Source: an uncultured Robinsoniella sp.
GTDB taxonomy: Bacteria; Bacillota; Clostridia; Lachnospirales; Lachnospiraceae
DNA: 64,000 nucleotides
Direction: 5' to 3'
Assembly: GCA_900540475.1 (NCBI GenBank)
Contig: UQGG01000023.1
Coordinates: 1-64,000, forward strand
Shown here piece by piece: positions 44,164 to 53,805 of the stretch (position 1 is its first letter; every line of letters starts with the position of its first letter). The translations under genes and the position numbers were made by a program. The notes beneath the pieces were generated by a model. The model was given only the letters and a program-made list of their open reading frames with translations, had not been told where the DNA came from and did not search any database.

Positions 44164-44964
44164 CTATCCCAATGCCACATCTAAAATCATCATGATCAAA
44201 AAGCCAGCCATCACACCCATCGTACCTACATTGGAATGCTCTCCCAGATGTGCTTCCGGTATTAACTCTTCTACAACTACATAGATCATCGCACCTGCCG
44301 CAAAGGAAAGCAGCCATGGCATATAAGGCTCTATGTTTCTCGCTACCAGGACAGTTAAAACACCAAAAATCGGCTCTACAATCCCTGACATACTTCCATA
44401 TAAAAATGCTTTGCCTGTGCTGACACCTTCCTGCTTCAGCGGAAGTGATATAGCCGCACCTTCCGGAAAGTTCTGTATACCGATACCGATTGCCAGTGCA
44501 AATGCTCCGGCATATAACGCCGGATCCCCTCCATGCTGTGCTGCCAGGGCAAAAGACAGACCCACTGCCATACCCTCGGGGATGTTGTGAAGGGTTACTG
44601 CAAAAACCAGTAAAGTTGTTCTTTTCCAGGAAGCCGATACTCCCTCCTGCTCTTTACTTCCCGGATGAAGATGGGGAAGCAGCGAATCCAGAAGCAAAAG
44701 AAATGCGCCTCCAAGTAAAAAACCTCCAGCTGCCGGAAGCCATGCAATCTGCCCCTGTGCCTGTGCCTCATCAATTGCCGGTATCAGCAATGACCAAACA
44801 GATGCCGCAATCATAACTCCTGCTGCAAATCCCAGAAAAATACGCTGAATTCCGTCATTTACTTTTCCCCGGAAAAAGAATACCATTGCTGCTCCAAGGG
44901 TCGTCATTAAAAATGTAAAACCTGTTCCTCCTGCTGCCCAAATTACTGAATTCATTGAATACAC
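44164..44964 (-). CDS. ZIP family metal transporter (GufA type)
   Basis: A 266-residue membrane protein with about eight segments. The metal-transport motifs are present in two helices: VTLHNIPEGMAVGLSFALA and GIQNFPEGAAISLPL, plus VVEELIPEAHLGEHSN near the C-terminus. A short His-containing loop (LPHLHPGSKEQEG) lies between segments 3 and 4. It imports zinc or a similar divalent metal. An AGAGGTG ribosome site precedes the start. No metal-regulator site was recognised upstream. Confidence 0.92.
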   Translation of the reverse strand: MYSMNSVIWAAGGTGFTFLMTTLGAAMVFFFRGKVNDGIQRIFLGFAAGVMIAASVWSLLIPAIDEAQAQGQIAWLPAAGGFLLGGAFLLLLDSLLPHLHPGSKEQEGVSASWKRTTLLVFAVTLHNIPEGMAVGLSFALAAQHGGDPALYAGAFALAIGIGIQNFPEGAAISLPLKQEGVSTGKAFLYGSMSGIVEPIFGVLTVLVARNIEPYMPWLLSFAAGAMIYVVVEELIPEAHLGEHSNVGTMGVMAGFLIMMILDVALG

Positions 44965-44981
44965 CTCTTTTCCTTTTCTAA

Positions 44982-45144
44982 AGAGTGTGTTGTAAAATTA
45001 CTTTCTGACCGCTGTGCGTCACAGTTTATGGTAGATTTGTTCCGGATGAAGGGTGCATAGCGCGGGCTATGTAACCTGAATTCGATGCAAAAATGCCGCA
45101 AAATGGGACGTGCAAATGGCGGAAGTAATTTTAAAGCACACTCT
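44982..45144. repeat. 163-bp foldback element with 22-bp terminal inverted repeats
   Basis: Left end AGAGTGTGTTGTAAAATTAC (44982 on) and right end, reverse-complemented, AGAGTGTGCTTTAAAATTAC match at 20 of 22 positions. Similarity between the halves continues inward (TGCGTCACAGTTTATGG versus CACGTCCCATTTTGCGG). It contains no ORF. Shorter relatives are at 7345, 13192 and 26041. Its size and ends resemble a MITE-like or REP-like element; no transposase with matching ends is in the window. Confidence 0.65.
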
Positions 45145-45240
45145 AAGCCATGTTGTATTATTATTACCCGTTCTTATTCTATAAACCGGATATTCTCTAT
45201 TATAATACATTTTTGCAAAAATAGTTTCCTAATTTTTATC

Positions 45241-45327
45241 AAAAAAGTACAACCTGAAGATTCCCTACCCAATTTGCGGGTCCCGAAGTGCTTGAAAATA
45301 GCTCCGGAGGTTACTCAGATTGTACTT
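45241..45327 (-). ncRNA. Structured element ending in a U-tract
   Basis: On the minus strand AAGTACAATCTGA pairs with TCAGGTTGTACTT (one mismatch), enclosing about 57 bases with an inner hairpin ACCCGCAAATTGGGT and palindrome CTCCGGAG, and runs straight into TTTTTT. It is downstream of the histidine kinase and upstream of the ZIP gene. It is at least a terminator; the enclosed branches suggest a riboswitch-like or small RNA. No known class was recognised. Confidence 0.4.
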
Positions 45328-45412
45328 ATCCTAATTCTTATAAATTGTAATCATAAAACTTTACTTAATCATATTTCATTTCCAGCATATTCAGATCTTT
45401 ATACTTAATACT

Positions 45413-46936
45413 TTATACTTCCATGTTCATATCTATGCTGTTAATCCCCTTTTTACTGCTCTTCCTGTTTCCAGTCGGTTCAGCTACAGGCACCTTCCCA
45501 GGAAGCTTCATCCAGAATTCCACACCATTATCTACATTGTTAGCTCCGCATTCACCATGATGCAGGCCCACAATGCTTCTGACTATATAGAGACCAAGGC
45601 CGGCATGCATGGATCTTTCCTCTTCCTGCACATTTCCGTTGTCACCTTTCATATAAAAGCTTCTCCAGATCTTATCTAAATCATCTTCCGGAATGGGTTC
45701 TCCTTCATTATACACTTCGATGTAAACATCTCCTTCTTTCCGGGAGAGGCTGACTTCAACCAGGCTGCCCTGCAGCGTATGGTTAAATGCATTCATTACA
45801 AAGTTACCTACTGCCTGTTCCAGATATACGCGGTTCCCCATGACGAAACATTCCGGTTCAATATGGAAATTACATTTAATCTGGCTTTGACGGAACAGTG
45901 CATCATATTTAAGCATTAGATACTGCATCATTTCACTTAAATTCACCTTGCCCATCTGCATGGTATCCATGTGGTGCTCGATTACGGTGAGATTCAACAT
46001 ATTTCCAATCATATCAGACATCTTGGATACCTCTTCTACAATTGAATTGTAATAATATTCCCGGTCAATCTCATCCCCCATGCACTGCAGCATTTCAACC
46101 TGGCTGGATATAACTGTAAGGGGTGTCTTTAACTCATGGGAAATATTCGCCATAAATTCCTTCCGGACTTCATCTATCTTGCCCTGCTGTACATTTTCTA
46201 TTTCCAGCCGGTCCTTATCCCCCTCCAGACTCTGTACATACTCCTGAATCTGGTCAGACATGGAATTGATATTTGCCGCCAGGCTGTTAATCTCCTGGAA
46301 GGAAGTATCTGTACGCGCCTTTCTGGTGAAATCCCGTTTTGCTACCCGTTTTGCTACCTCTCCGATTTCCTCAATCGGATTTGAAATCCGGTTAGAAAGT
46401 ATATACATGATAAGGCTTCCCACCAGCAATGAGATCACAATGACTACTGCCAGGAAAGTCTGCGTATATTTAAATGAACTGTATGCGGATTTAATCTCTT
46501 CTTTGATACTTACATAATACAGATTTCCATCCTGCTTAATGATCCCGGGAAAACGAATCAGCCCCATTATCTTTGACATATTCCTGCGGATTTTCGGCTG
46601 TTCCGTAAAGTCTTCTATGTGAAGGTTCACATTCTTATAAACCTGTGCCTTGGGTCCAGACTTTCTTGTGGTATAAATAGGGTTATAATCTGCATCAGCG
46701 ATGACAAAAGTAAAATTCTCGCTCTCGTAGCTTTTAAACAAATTCTTATCGTCACTGTCTATCTTCTTTAAATCCACTGATTTTATTTCTTCGAATGCTT
46801 CTTCCATCATTTTGCTTTTCTGTCCGACATAGTAATCTGTTGCAAAAAGACTGAACACAAGACTGCTTCCCCCAACAACAATCAGAAGGAACGCCCACTG
46901 CATTATAATCATATTGCCTTTTATTTTTTTAATCAT
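45413..46936 (-). CDS. Sensor histidine kinase
   Basis: A 507-residue kinase. Membrane segments at about 10-30 and 157-180 enclose an extracellular sensor of about 125 residues. A HAMP linker is followed by the dimerisation domain with MANISHELKTPLTV and an ATPase domain ending in AGLGLYIVRSIVGLHHGE. The long KMGKVNLSEMMQYLMLKYDA region is typical of OmpR-partner kinases. It overlaps the end of the response regulator gene by eight bases. The operon context (MBOAT and SGNH genes) points to an envelope signal. Confidence 0.93.
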   Translation of the reverse strand: MIKKIKGNMIIMQWAFLLIVVGGSSLVFSLFATDYYVGQKSKMMEEAFEEIKSVDLKKIDSDDKNLFKSYESENFTFVIADADYNPIYTTRKSGPKAQVYKNVNLHIEDFTEQPKIRRNMSKIMGLIRFPGIIKQDGNLYYVSIKEEIKSAYSSFKYTQTFLAVVIVISLLVGSLIMYILSNRISNPIEEIGEVAKRVAKRDFTRKARTDTSFQEINSLAANINSMSDQIQEYVQSLEGDKDRLEIENVQQGKIDEVRKEFMANISHELKTPLTVISSQVEMLQCMGDEIDREYYYNSIVEEVSKMSDMIGNMLNLTVIEHHMDTMQMGKVNLSEMMQYLMLKYDALFRQSQIKCNFHIEPECFVMGNRVYLEQAVGNFVMNAFNHTLQGSLVEVSLSRKEGDVYIEVYNEGEPIPEDDLDKIWRSFYMKGDNGNVQEEERSMHAGLGLYIVRSIVGLHHGECGANNVDNGVEFWMKLPGKVPVAEPTGNRKSSKKGINSIDMNMEV

Positions 46937-47612
46937 GTTCTCCTACTCCAAACAGATACCCCACGCCGTAGACAGATTTAATATAGGGACATTGATCCGT
47001 CATTTTTTTTCGAAGCTGCTTCACGATGGTGTCAACCGTCCTGGTATCTCCGTTATAATCATATCCCCAGACAGAATTCAATATTGCTTCCCTGGAGAGT
47101 ACAACGTTTTCATTTTCAAGGAAATACACCAAAAGTTCAAATTCCTTTGGCGTAGTTTCCATAAATTCATCTTTTAAGTAAACTTTCTGGCTTGCAATCT
47201 CAATCTTAAGCTCTCCGGCAAATAAAACATCCTTGAGTTTCCCCGCACGCTTTAGAACCGCTTCAACATGAGCTTTTATAATTGCAAGTGTATAGGGCTT
47301 GGTTATATAATCATCCGCGCCTTTATTAAAACCAGTTAACTGGTCTGTAATCGCATTTTTAGCAGTGAGCAGAATTACAGGCACTTCCGATTTCTGGCGT
47401 ATTTCACCCAGTACCTCAAATCCATTCAGATGCGGCAGCATAATATCCAGCAGCACCAGATCTAATTTATGCATGTTCTGATAAAAAAGTTCCACGGCCT
47501 GCTGACCGTCATAGGCAACTATTACCTCATATCCATTGATTTTCAAAAAATCTGACAGCGTCCTTGCCAGTTTTAATTCATCCTCAACAACTAAAATACG
47601 GTTTTTCCTCAT
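46929..47612 (-). CDS. OmpR-family response regulator
   Basis: A 227-residue regulator. The receiver domain shows VVEDE, the phosphoacceptor aspartate in LVLLDIMLPHLNGFE, and lysine in DDYITKPYTLAI. The C-terminal winged helix shows TTPKEFELLVYFLENENVVL and GDTRTVDTIVKQLRKKM. It is cognate to the kinase encoded next. The ribosome site AGGAG overlaps the stop codon of the SGNH-protein gene upstream, consistent with one transcript. Confidence 0.94.
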   Translation of the reverse strand: MRKNRILVVEDELKLARTLSDFLKINGYEVIVAYDGQQAVELFYQNMHKLDLVLLDIMLPHLNGFEVLGEIRQKSEVPVILLTAKNAITDQLTGFNKGADDYITKPYTLAIIKAHVEAVLKRAGKLKDVLFAGELKIEIASQKVYLKDEFMETTPKEFELLVYFLENENVVLSREAILNSVWGYDYNGDTRTVDTIVKQLRKKMTDQCPYIKSVYGVGYLFGVGEHD

Positions 47613-47624
47613 TTCACACTACTC

Positions 47625-48770
47625 CTAACGAATTCTGCTGGCATCGTCAAATCCACCTAATTTCACGGTGCCTGTTTCTTCATATTCTTTCTTCAATTTG
47701 TTATAATCATTCTTACGTTCTTCAATATGTTCATACGCATTGCGCTTCGTAACGTAAGTACCAAACCCTTCATAGGAACGTGTGCCTTTGATCGTATCAA
47801 CCATCAATTCGTATACTTCATAGAAAAAATGGCCTTCATTATAAAAATTATAGGGATTCAGATCAATATCATTATAACCGCTGAAATCCCAGACATCACT
47901 AACTGATATGATGTCATATAAGAACTGCCAGTAGTCTTCACTCTCATGTTCACTTATCTCACCGATAAAGGATGGGGCAATAATCACCATCAGTTCCACA
48001 TTATTCTCATCGCACACTTTTTTTATCATTTTGAAAGCGTTTAGGTTCTCTTCATAATAAGGCCTTTCACTAGGTTTTGTAAAGAGTGTTTTTAAATGTT
48101 TATCGATTTTATTTGTTACATACTTCTCTGTGAATTTCTGAGGGTTCTCATCTCTCCTTAAATAATACTTTTCCAGGTTCCTGGCACCATCCCCGATTTC
48201 CGGATAAAATGTCTGGTTTCCCTTCTCCTTCCATTTTTCTTTTAACTCTTCCAGGCTTACTGTGACATCTTTTAACAGAAAATCAATAAATTCCATTGCC
48301 TGGGATTTTCCGGATATAAGTGCCGGTACCTTATACAGGTCTCCCACATGTTCTGCTTCAAACCTGCGGACTTCGCCTCCGCTGATGTTCAGCACTATTT
48401 TCTTAACATTTGTATTTTCCACCAAATATTTGGTATTCAGATAATATTCGTTAAAGTTACCTACCGTGGAAAACATATTATAATAACGGTATCCGTCTAT
48501 TTCACTCATTTTGTCCGCAAGGTATGTTCCCGCCTTGGAACCGCCTATAATATAAGCATCGTATTCGTCCTGATAATTTTTCACATGTTCTGCTTTAAAA
48601 AACCTGCTGTAATTATTGTCATTCACTTCAATGGTACCTAGGGTGTCATAGCTGCCTCCCCGAAATGCAAAATATCCAAAAGGATCTACAAAGTAGTTCA
48701 TCCCGCAGATAAATCCAAATACCGCCAGCACAAATACCAGGAATCCGACTGCCCATTTTTTATACTTCAT
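47625..48770 (-). CDS. Membrane-anchored SGNH/AlgX-DltD-like protein
   Basis: A 381-residue protein with one N-terminal membrane segment (about 6-28) and an extracellular domain. DAYIIGGSKAGTYLADKM near residue 70 looks like the serine block of SGNH esterase/acyltransferase proteins. The end region EGHFFYEVYELMVDTIKG provides a histidine in the expected late position. Such proteins work with MBOAT transferases to O-acylate a secreted polymer; the MBOAT gene lies eleven bases upstream. The polymer is unknown. Confidence 0.78.
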   Translation of the reverse strand: MKYKKWAVGFLVFVLAVFGFICGMNYFVDPFGYFAFRGGSYDTLGTIEVNDNNYSRFFKAEHVKNYQDEYDAYIIGGSKAGTYLADKMSEIDGYRYYNMFSTVGNFNEYYLNTKYLVENTNVKKIVLNISGGEVRRFEAEHVGDLYKVPALISGKSQAMEFIDFLLKDVTVSLEELKEKWKEKGNQTFYPEIGDGARNLEKYYLRRDENPQKFTEKYVTNKIDKHLKTLFTKPSERPYYEENLNAFKMIKKVCDENNVELMVIIAPSFIGEISEHESEDYWQFLYDIISVSDVWDFSGYNDIDLNPYNFYNEGHFFYEVYELMVDTIKGTRSYEGFGTYVTKRNAYEHIEERKNDYNKLKKEYEETGTVKLGGFDDASRIR

Positions 48771-48781
48771 TCGCTGTCCTC

Positions 48782-50215
48782 CTAAAACTGAAAGTACAGG
48801 AACTGTACTACCTGATTCATTTTACAGATACAAATCGCAAGCAGCGTCCCTGCATATAAGAAATGCAAAGCATTCGGCTTAAATCTCTCCGCCATTGTTT
48901 TGGTAGTTGGTGCAAACCAGCAGATCAGAAGCCCGATTACCGTAATCAGCCCCACTGTCTGATGATCCGCCACAAAATGGGAGATCTGCTGCCATACCTG
49001 GGAGGCTCCCAGATCGAACAGCGCTTTAAAGTCAAACATTCCTTTATACACCACCCAGGTATCATGCATATTAGATGCCACGAAAATAACCCTGGTAAGC
49101 ACGATAAAGAAAAAGGTGATGATAACGCCGATCAAATATGGCGGTTCTTTTTTATGATAGCTCTGATATGCGCCAATACAAACCAGGACACCATTCATGA
49201 GCCCCCAGATAATAAAATTCCAACCAGCTCCATGCCAGATACCCGAAACTAAAAAGGTCACCATGGTAGCTACATAATAATTCCGCCACTTCACGCCTTT
49301 ACGGAATACATTTTTAAATACGTATCCTCCCAGGAATCTGGAAAGCGTCATATGCTGTCTCTGCCAATAGACCTTAAAGTTGCTGGCACGAAACGGCGCG
49401 TTGAAGTTCTCCGGCAGCTTTATGTTGAAAAACAGTCCCAGTCCGATTGCCATATCTGTATAACCGGAAAGGTCAAAATAGTAGGAAACGGAATACTCAA
49501 TGGTATAAAACCAGGATTCCCACATTGTTACGGAGTCTTTGATCGAACTGTAAAAATCTGCCGCACTGTTGTTCAGCGGATCAGCCAGCAGCATTTTCTT
49601 ACCGCAGCCTATGGCGAAGATAAATACGCCCAGAGCAATATTGCGGTAGTTCAGTTTCATATTTTCGTCATTTTCAAACTGCGGTGTAATTTCTTTGTGG
49701 TGTACAATCGGTCCTACAATTAACTGCGGGAAAAATGTTATAAATAACAGATATTCCAAAACACCATATTCTTTTGTCTCTCCCCGGTAGGAATCCACCA
49801 GGAATGCAATTAACTGGAATGTGAAAAAGGAAATACCAATCGGCAGCGCTATTCGTTTCAGTAAAAAGTCTGTGCCCGCTATCTGATTGATATTTTCGAT
49901 AAAGAAATCATAATATTTGTAATAGCCAAGTAACGCAACATTTCCCAGTACACCTATGAGCATAAGGATCTTACGCTCTAACCTGTATCTGTCTTTCTGC
50001 ATCCTGCAAAGGGTGGTTCCTACGATATAGTTTGCAAAGACACTTCCCAAAAAGAACGGGAAAAAATCCGAACTCCCCTGTGCATAAAAATACATAGACG
50101 CAAGAACCATCCATACCTTTGACAGGTAATAGTAATGGAAGCGATTCAGTATGCCATACACAATCGCCACTACCGGCAGGAATACCAGTATAAATTGATA
50201 AGATGAAAAAATCAT
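48782..50215 (-). CDS. MBOAT family O-acyltransferase (AlgI/DltB-like)
   Basis: A 477-residue polytopic membrane protein. Family landmarks are present: FFPQLIVGPIVHHKEITPQF, YWQRQHMTLSRFLGGYVF with the conserved histidine pair region, and VTFLVSGIWHGAGWNFIIWG containing the catalytic histidine. It should move an acyl group, usually acetyl, across the membrane for attachment to a wall or capsule polymer. I chose the ATG at 50215, with CTGGAGGAATT upstream, seven codons inside the longest ORF. It is followed by the SGNH partner and a two-component pair. Confidence 0.93.
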   Translation of the reverse strand: MIFSSYQFILVFLPVVAIVYGILNRFHYYYLSKVWMVLASMYFYAQGSSDFFPFFLGSVFANYIVGTTLCRMQKDRYRLERKILMLIGVLGNVALLGYYKYYDFFIENINQIAGTDFLLKRIALPIGISFFTFQLIAFLVDSYRGETKEYGVLEYLLFITFFPQLIVGPIVHHKEITPQFENDENMKLNYRNIALGVFIFAIGCGKKMLLADPLNNSAADFYSSIKDSVTMWESWFYTIEYSVSYYFDLSGYTDMAIGLGLFFNIKLPENFNAPFRASNFKVYWQRQHMTLSRFLGGYVFKNVFRKGVKWRNYYVATMVTFLVSGIWHGAGWNFIIWGLMNGVLVCIGAYQSYHKKEPPYLIGVIITFFFIVLTRVIFVASNMHDTWVVYKGMFDFKALFDLGASQVWQQISHFVADHQTVGLITVIGLLICWFAPTTKTMAERFKPNALHFLYAGTLLAICICKMNQVVQFLYFQF

Positions 50216-50250
50216 ATAATTCCTCCAGCGCCGCATTGCTGCGGCTTATT

Positions 50251-51036
50251 TTACTCCCATTTTTTCCATTTATTTGTCCGGTTTTCCAAAAACCGGAACA
50301 GTACTTCTTCCATAAGCATCATAATAATGCCAAGGCTGATAATTGTGATAATCGTAACGGATGTATTTGCCGTATTTCTTCCCACGCTTAACACGTAGCC
50401 GAGACCCTTTGGCACGCCTACCATTTCTGCTGCGATAACTACCCTCCAGGCAAACCCCAGCCCCAGCTTAAATCCGGAGACTATGTAGGGGATAATACTG
50501 GGTATAATGCAGTATTTTATAACCTGCCAGGTATTCGCCTCCATAATATTGAGAACGTCATAAAGCTTCTTGTCCACATTCAAAACCCCCTGGAGGGAAT
50601 TTACGATAATCGGAGACAAGGAGCCCATGACAATGATAAAGATCGCTGCATTATTTCCAAGTCCAAACCACAGGATCGCCAGTGGTACCCACGCAACCCC
50701 TGGTATCGGAGAAAAGAAACGAACCAGAGGGTAAATAAAGTTCCGGACATTTTCACTGATACCCATGATAATGCCAAGGGGCAGCCCAATTGCAACTGCA
50801 ATTCCAAATCCAATCAGGACCCGCTGCATACTGACCCAGATATTGCTGAGCAGATATCCGCTTTTGATCATGTCTGCAAATTCTGCCGCCACCACATTTG
50901 GCATGGGGAGCAGCAGCTTTGCAGTATCCGGATCCAATTTCCCAAACAGCCCCGTTTTTGAAGCAATGCTCCATATAATAATTACAACAATAATGGTTAA
51001 ACAACCCTGTAAAAACGGTTTTGCTTTATATTTCAT
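50251..51036 (-). CDS. ABC transporter permease (SsuC/TauC type)
   Basis: A 261-residue permease with six membrane segments. The coupling loop LYDVLNIMEANTWQVIKYCI, then IPSIIPYIVSGFKLGLGFAW, is typical of the nitrate/sulfonate/taurine importer family. It is the last importer gene, 18 bases after the binding-protein gene. MBOAT starts 35 bases further on, possibly as a separate unit. Confidence 0.92.
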   Translation of the reverse strand: MKYKAKPFLQGCLTIIVVIIIWSIASKTGLFGKLDPDTAKLLLPMPNVVAAEFADMIKSGYLLSNIWVSMQRVLIGFGIAVAIGLPLGIIMGISENVRNFIYPLVRFFSPIPGVAWVPLAILWFGLGNNAAIFIIVMGSLSPIIVNSLQGVLNVDKKLYDVLNIMEANTWQVIKYCIIPSIIPYIVSGFKLGLGFAWRVVIAAEMVGVPKGLGYVLSVGRNTANTSVTIITIISLGIIMMLMEEVLFRFLENRTNKWKKWE

Positions 51037-51054
51037 AAGAATTTAAAAACCTCT

Positions 51055-52179
51055 CTATTTTTTCTCGTAAAAAATTTCTGATTTATCCGGTACCTTGTCA
51101 ATATAGCCCAGATCTGCTGCCCACTGTAAAGTCTCCAGTGTTCCTGCCTCATCGATATCAAATGTGTAGTCGATGCGCTCACGGGCATTCTGGATTGTTG
51201 TCTCATCCATATCCAGAACCTTTGCCAGTACTGCATTTGCTCCCGGATCTGTGTTGATATAGTCAACAGTCTTCTTGTAAATATCAAGGAACTTGTCCAG
51301 GTCTTCCGGTCGGTTATCAATGAAGTCCTGGTTGGCAGCTACCACATTTACCGGATAGAAAGCACTGCTTCCGGTCTCTTCCTTGATTTCTTTTGCAGTA
51401 TCGTAGAGAACTACAATATCTTCATAATCCTTTTCAGCCTGTGCCGCAAATGGTTCCCAGGTAATCATTGCATCCACTTCCTTAGTTACCATCAGGACTG
51501 TCGCCATGTCAGCCGGCTTCATCCCCGGAATCAGGGTAACATCCATATCCGGATCCAGTCCTGCATCCCCCAGAATTTTGCTTCTTAGCAGGGCGTCCGT
51601 TACGGTAGCGATATTCGGTTCGGCAATTGTCTTTCCCTTTAAATCTTCAACTGATGTAATGCCGGTATCCTTTCTGGTCATAAGTACATGACCGCCTCCA
51701 TTGGCTGCGGCAACAACCTTCATGTCGATACCTTTGGAAATCCAGGTGGCAACCGGTATGACACCCGATAGTGCCACATCCAGTTCTCCTGCCGCAAAGG
51801 CTTCCATCAGTGCGGACCCATCCGCAAACTGGGTTACTTCTATAGAAATGTCGCTTTCCTCAAACAATCCGTTTTCCTGAGCAACAAAAGGAGTTGCTGT
51901 TCCCAGTGCTAATATAGAACCAACCCGAATCACATTATCACCGTCTGCTGCTTCACTGCCATCCCTGGTTCCTTCTGTATTCTCTGCCGTCTCCTGAGCA
52001 GCACTTTCACCTGACACATCTCCTGACTCAGCCTTTGTCCCTGCGTTTGTTTCCGCTGTTGATTCTGTTGATGATCCTGCTGTTTCTGCAGATGTAGATG
52101 CTGTCTCCCCTGCTCCGCATCCGCATACTAAAATTGCAGCTGCTGCTGCCAGTCCTACTACTTTTTTCCACTTTGTCAT
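51055..52179 (-). CDS. ABC transporter binding lipoprotein (SsuA/TauA/NMT1 type)
   Basis: A 374-residue lipoprotein with the signal ending in LVCGC, an 55-residue linker rich in A/T/S/E/G, and a type 2 periplasmic-binding fold. The pattern LGTATPFVAQENGLFEESDI, then FAAGELDVALSGVIPVA and DLKGKTIAEPNIATVTDALL, is standard for the SsuA/TauA group. Its start overlaps the CoA-ligase stop by four bases (ATGA). Ligands in this family are small anionic compounds; which one is bound here is not known. Confidence 0.91.
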   Translation of the reverse strand: MTKWKKVVGLAAAAAILVCGCGAGETASTSAETAGSSTESTAETNAGTKAESGDVSGESAAQETAENTEGTRDGSEAADGDNVIRVGSILALGTATPFVAQENGLFEESDISIEVTQFADGSALMEAFAAGELDVALSGVIPVATWISKGIDMKVVAAANGGGHVLMTRKDTGITSVEDLKGKTIAEPNIATVTDALLRSKILGDAGLDPDMDVTLIPGMKPADMATVLMVTKEVDAMITWEPFAAQAEKDYEDIVVLYDTAKEIKEETGSSAFYPVNVVAANQDFIDNRPEDLDKFLDIYKKTVDYINTDPGANAVLAKVLDMDETTIQNARERIDYTFDIDEAGTLETLQWAADLGYIDKVPDKSEIFYEKK

Positions 52180-53720
52180 TCCTTTACCCCTAGAGCCTGT
52201 TTAAGAACGTGCTCTTGTCCTTTCTTAAATATCTCCACTAGTTTTAATCGCTGGATCTTCCCGTTTCCTCCTTTGGGAATATCCTCTACAAAAAATACCA
52301 TACGCGGTACTTTATAGCTGGCTATCCTTTCTTTGCAATAGGAAATCACATCCTCTTTTTCCAGATTGCTGTCTTCCTTTACCTTGATATAAGCAGCTAC
52401 TTCTTCTCCATACACTGCATCCGGCACACCTACGGTAGCTGCAAGTTCCACTCCATCTATCTGATAAATAACCTCGTCTACTTCCCTTGGGGAGAACTTT
52501 TCCCCCGCCCGGTTAATCAGTTCTTTGATCCTTCCGTCTAAAAACAGATACCCATCCTCGTCTAAATATCCCAGATCTCCCGAATGGAACCATTCTCCCG
52601 TAAACGCCTTCTTCGTTTCTTCTTCCTTATGGTAATAGCCTCTGGTAATGTTATCCCCCCTGATCAGAACTTCTCCCAGACAGCCTGTTGGCAATTCATT
52701 CATGTCCGGATCCACGATTTTAATTTCATTTCCAAACGTGACTCCAACGGAACCCGGCTTTCTCGCCTGAGGCGGCATTGGATTCGTGGTAATCTGGCTG
52801 CATCCTTCCGTAATGCCATAAGACTCGATGATGGGCATGCCGCATTTTTGTTCAAACTCATTAAGCACTGCTACCGGCAGCGGTGAAGAGGCAGATCTTG
52901 CAAACCGCATAGAGCTGAAATCCACATCCTTTGGTATACCTTTTGCCAGCAGATGGGAATACATGGTTGGAACGCCGCTGAACCAGGTAGTCTTGTATTT
53001 TTCAATGTCCTTCCAAAAGTTACGAACGCTGAATTTACCCCCTATTACAATACTTCCACCGGAACACAAAGGTGTTATCAGCGTTATAACCAGCCCGTTA
53101 ATATGAAACCAGGGAAGTACGCAAAGTGCTACATCCTCTTCTGTCAGCCCATGGGCTGACGCAATATGCCCCGCCTTCGCCAGCAGATTTCCATAACTCA
53201 AAATTACACCTTTGGGATGTCCGGTAGTTCCGGAAGTGTAAAGCAGCATTGCGATATCATCCGGCACAAGCTCCGGTCTGATATCGGGGCTTCCCTCTGC
53301 TGTCAGCCCAATGTTCAGAAAGACATGACCGTCCTCCATAGGCAGTTGTTTCACTCGGTATTTCTCTGGGATTGTTTCTACAAATTCTTCAGTGGTAATA
53401 ATTGCTTTCGCCTGGGAATCCGTAATGAGATAAGAAAGCTCCGCTTCCTTTAAATATGTATTGACTGGAATTACCACCGCACCGGTGTCTGTAACTCCAA
53501 AATAGGTAATGGCAAACTCAATACTGTTTTCCATCATAAGTAAGACTTTATCTTCTTTCCGAAGCCCCATTGCCCGAAGATGAAAGCTCATGGCATCAAT
53601 CTTATCACGCAATTCTATATAAGTAAGGGACCGAAGTGTTCTCGCGCAGGTGACAAAGCGGCGATCCTGGTATATCTCTGCCATGTCCCCAATCAATGTT
53701 CTAAACGTTGCTGTTTCCAT
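52176..53720 (-). CDS. Acid-CoA ligase (AMP-binding) in an ABC importer operon
   Basis: A 514-residue acyl-adenylate enzyme. P-loop LLYTSGTTGHPKGVILSY near residues 150-170, IIESYGITEGCSQITTNP in the middle, GEWFHSGDLGYLDEDGYLFL, then GRIKELINRAGEKFSPREVD, and the C-terminal lysine in GGNGKIQR complete the family. The stretch KPGSVG and the FHINGL block recall the Pcs60/AAE3 oxalyl-CoA synthetase branch, from memory only. It activates a carboxylic acid as the CoA thioester. I chose the ATG at 53720, with GAGGAG seven bases upstream. It lies between the ATPase and binding-protein genes and is translationally coupled to the latter. Confidence 0.91.
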   Translation of the reverse strand: METATFRTLIGDMAEIYQDRRFVTCARTLRSLTYIELRDKIDAMSFHLRAMGLRKEDKVLLMMENSIEFAITYFGVTDTGAVVIPVNTYLKEAELSYLITDSQAKAIITTEEFVETIPEKYRVKQLPMEDGHVFLNIGLTAEGSPDIRPELVPDDIAMLLYTSGTTGHPKGVILSYGNLLAKAGHIASAHGLTEEDVALCVLPWFHINGLVITLITPLCSGGSIVIGGKFSVRNFWKDIEKYKTTWFSGVPTMYSHLLAKGIPKDVDFSSMRFARSASSPLPVAVLNEFEQKCGMPIIESYGITEGCSQITTNPMPPQARKPGSVGVTFGNEIKIVDPDMNELPTGCLGEVLIRGDNITRGYYHKEEETKKAFTGEWFHSGDLGYLDEDGYLFLDGRIKELINRAGEKFSPREVDEVIYQIDGVELAATVGVPDAVYGEEVAAYIKVKEDSNLEKEDVISYCKERIASYKVPRMVFFVEDIPKGGNGKIQRLKLVEIFKKGQEHVLKQALGVKE

Positions 53721-53805
53721 TTCTGTGCTCCTCATTAAATTTTAATTTCTTCTATATAATTCATTTATGTGCCTGATACGCAGTGCCCGAAATTATCCCC
53801 TGGCT

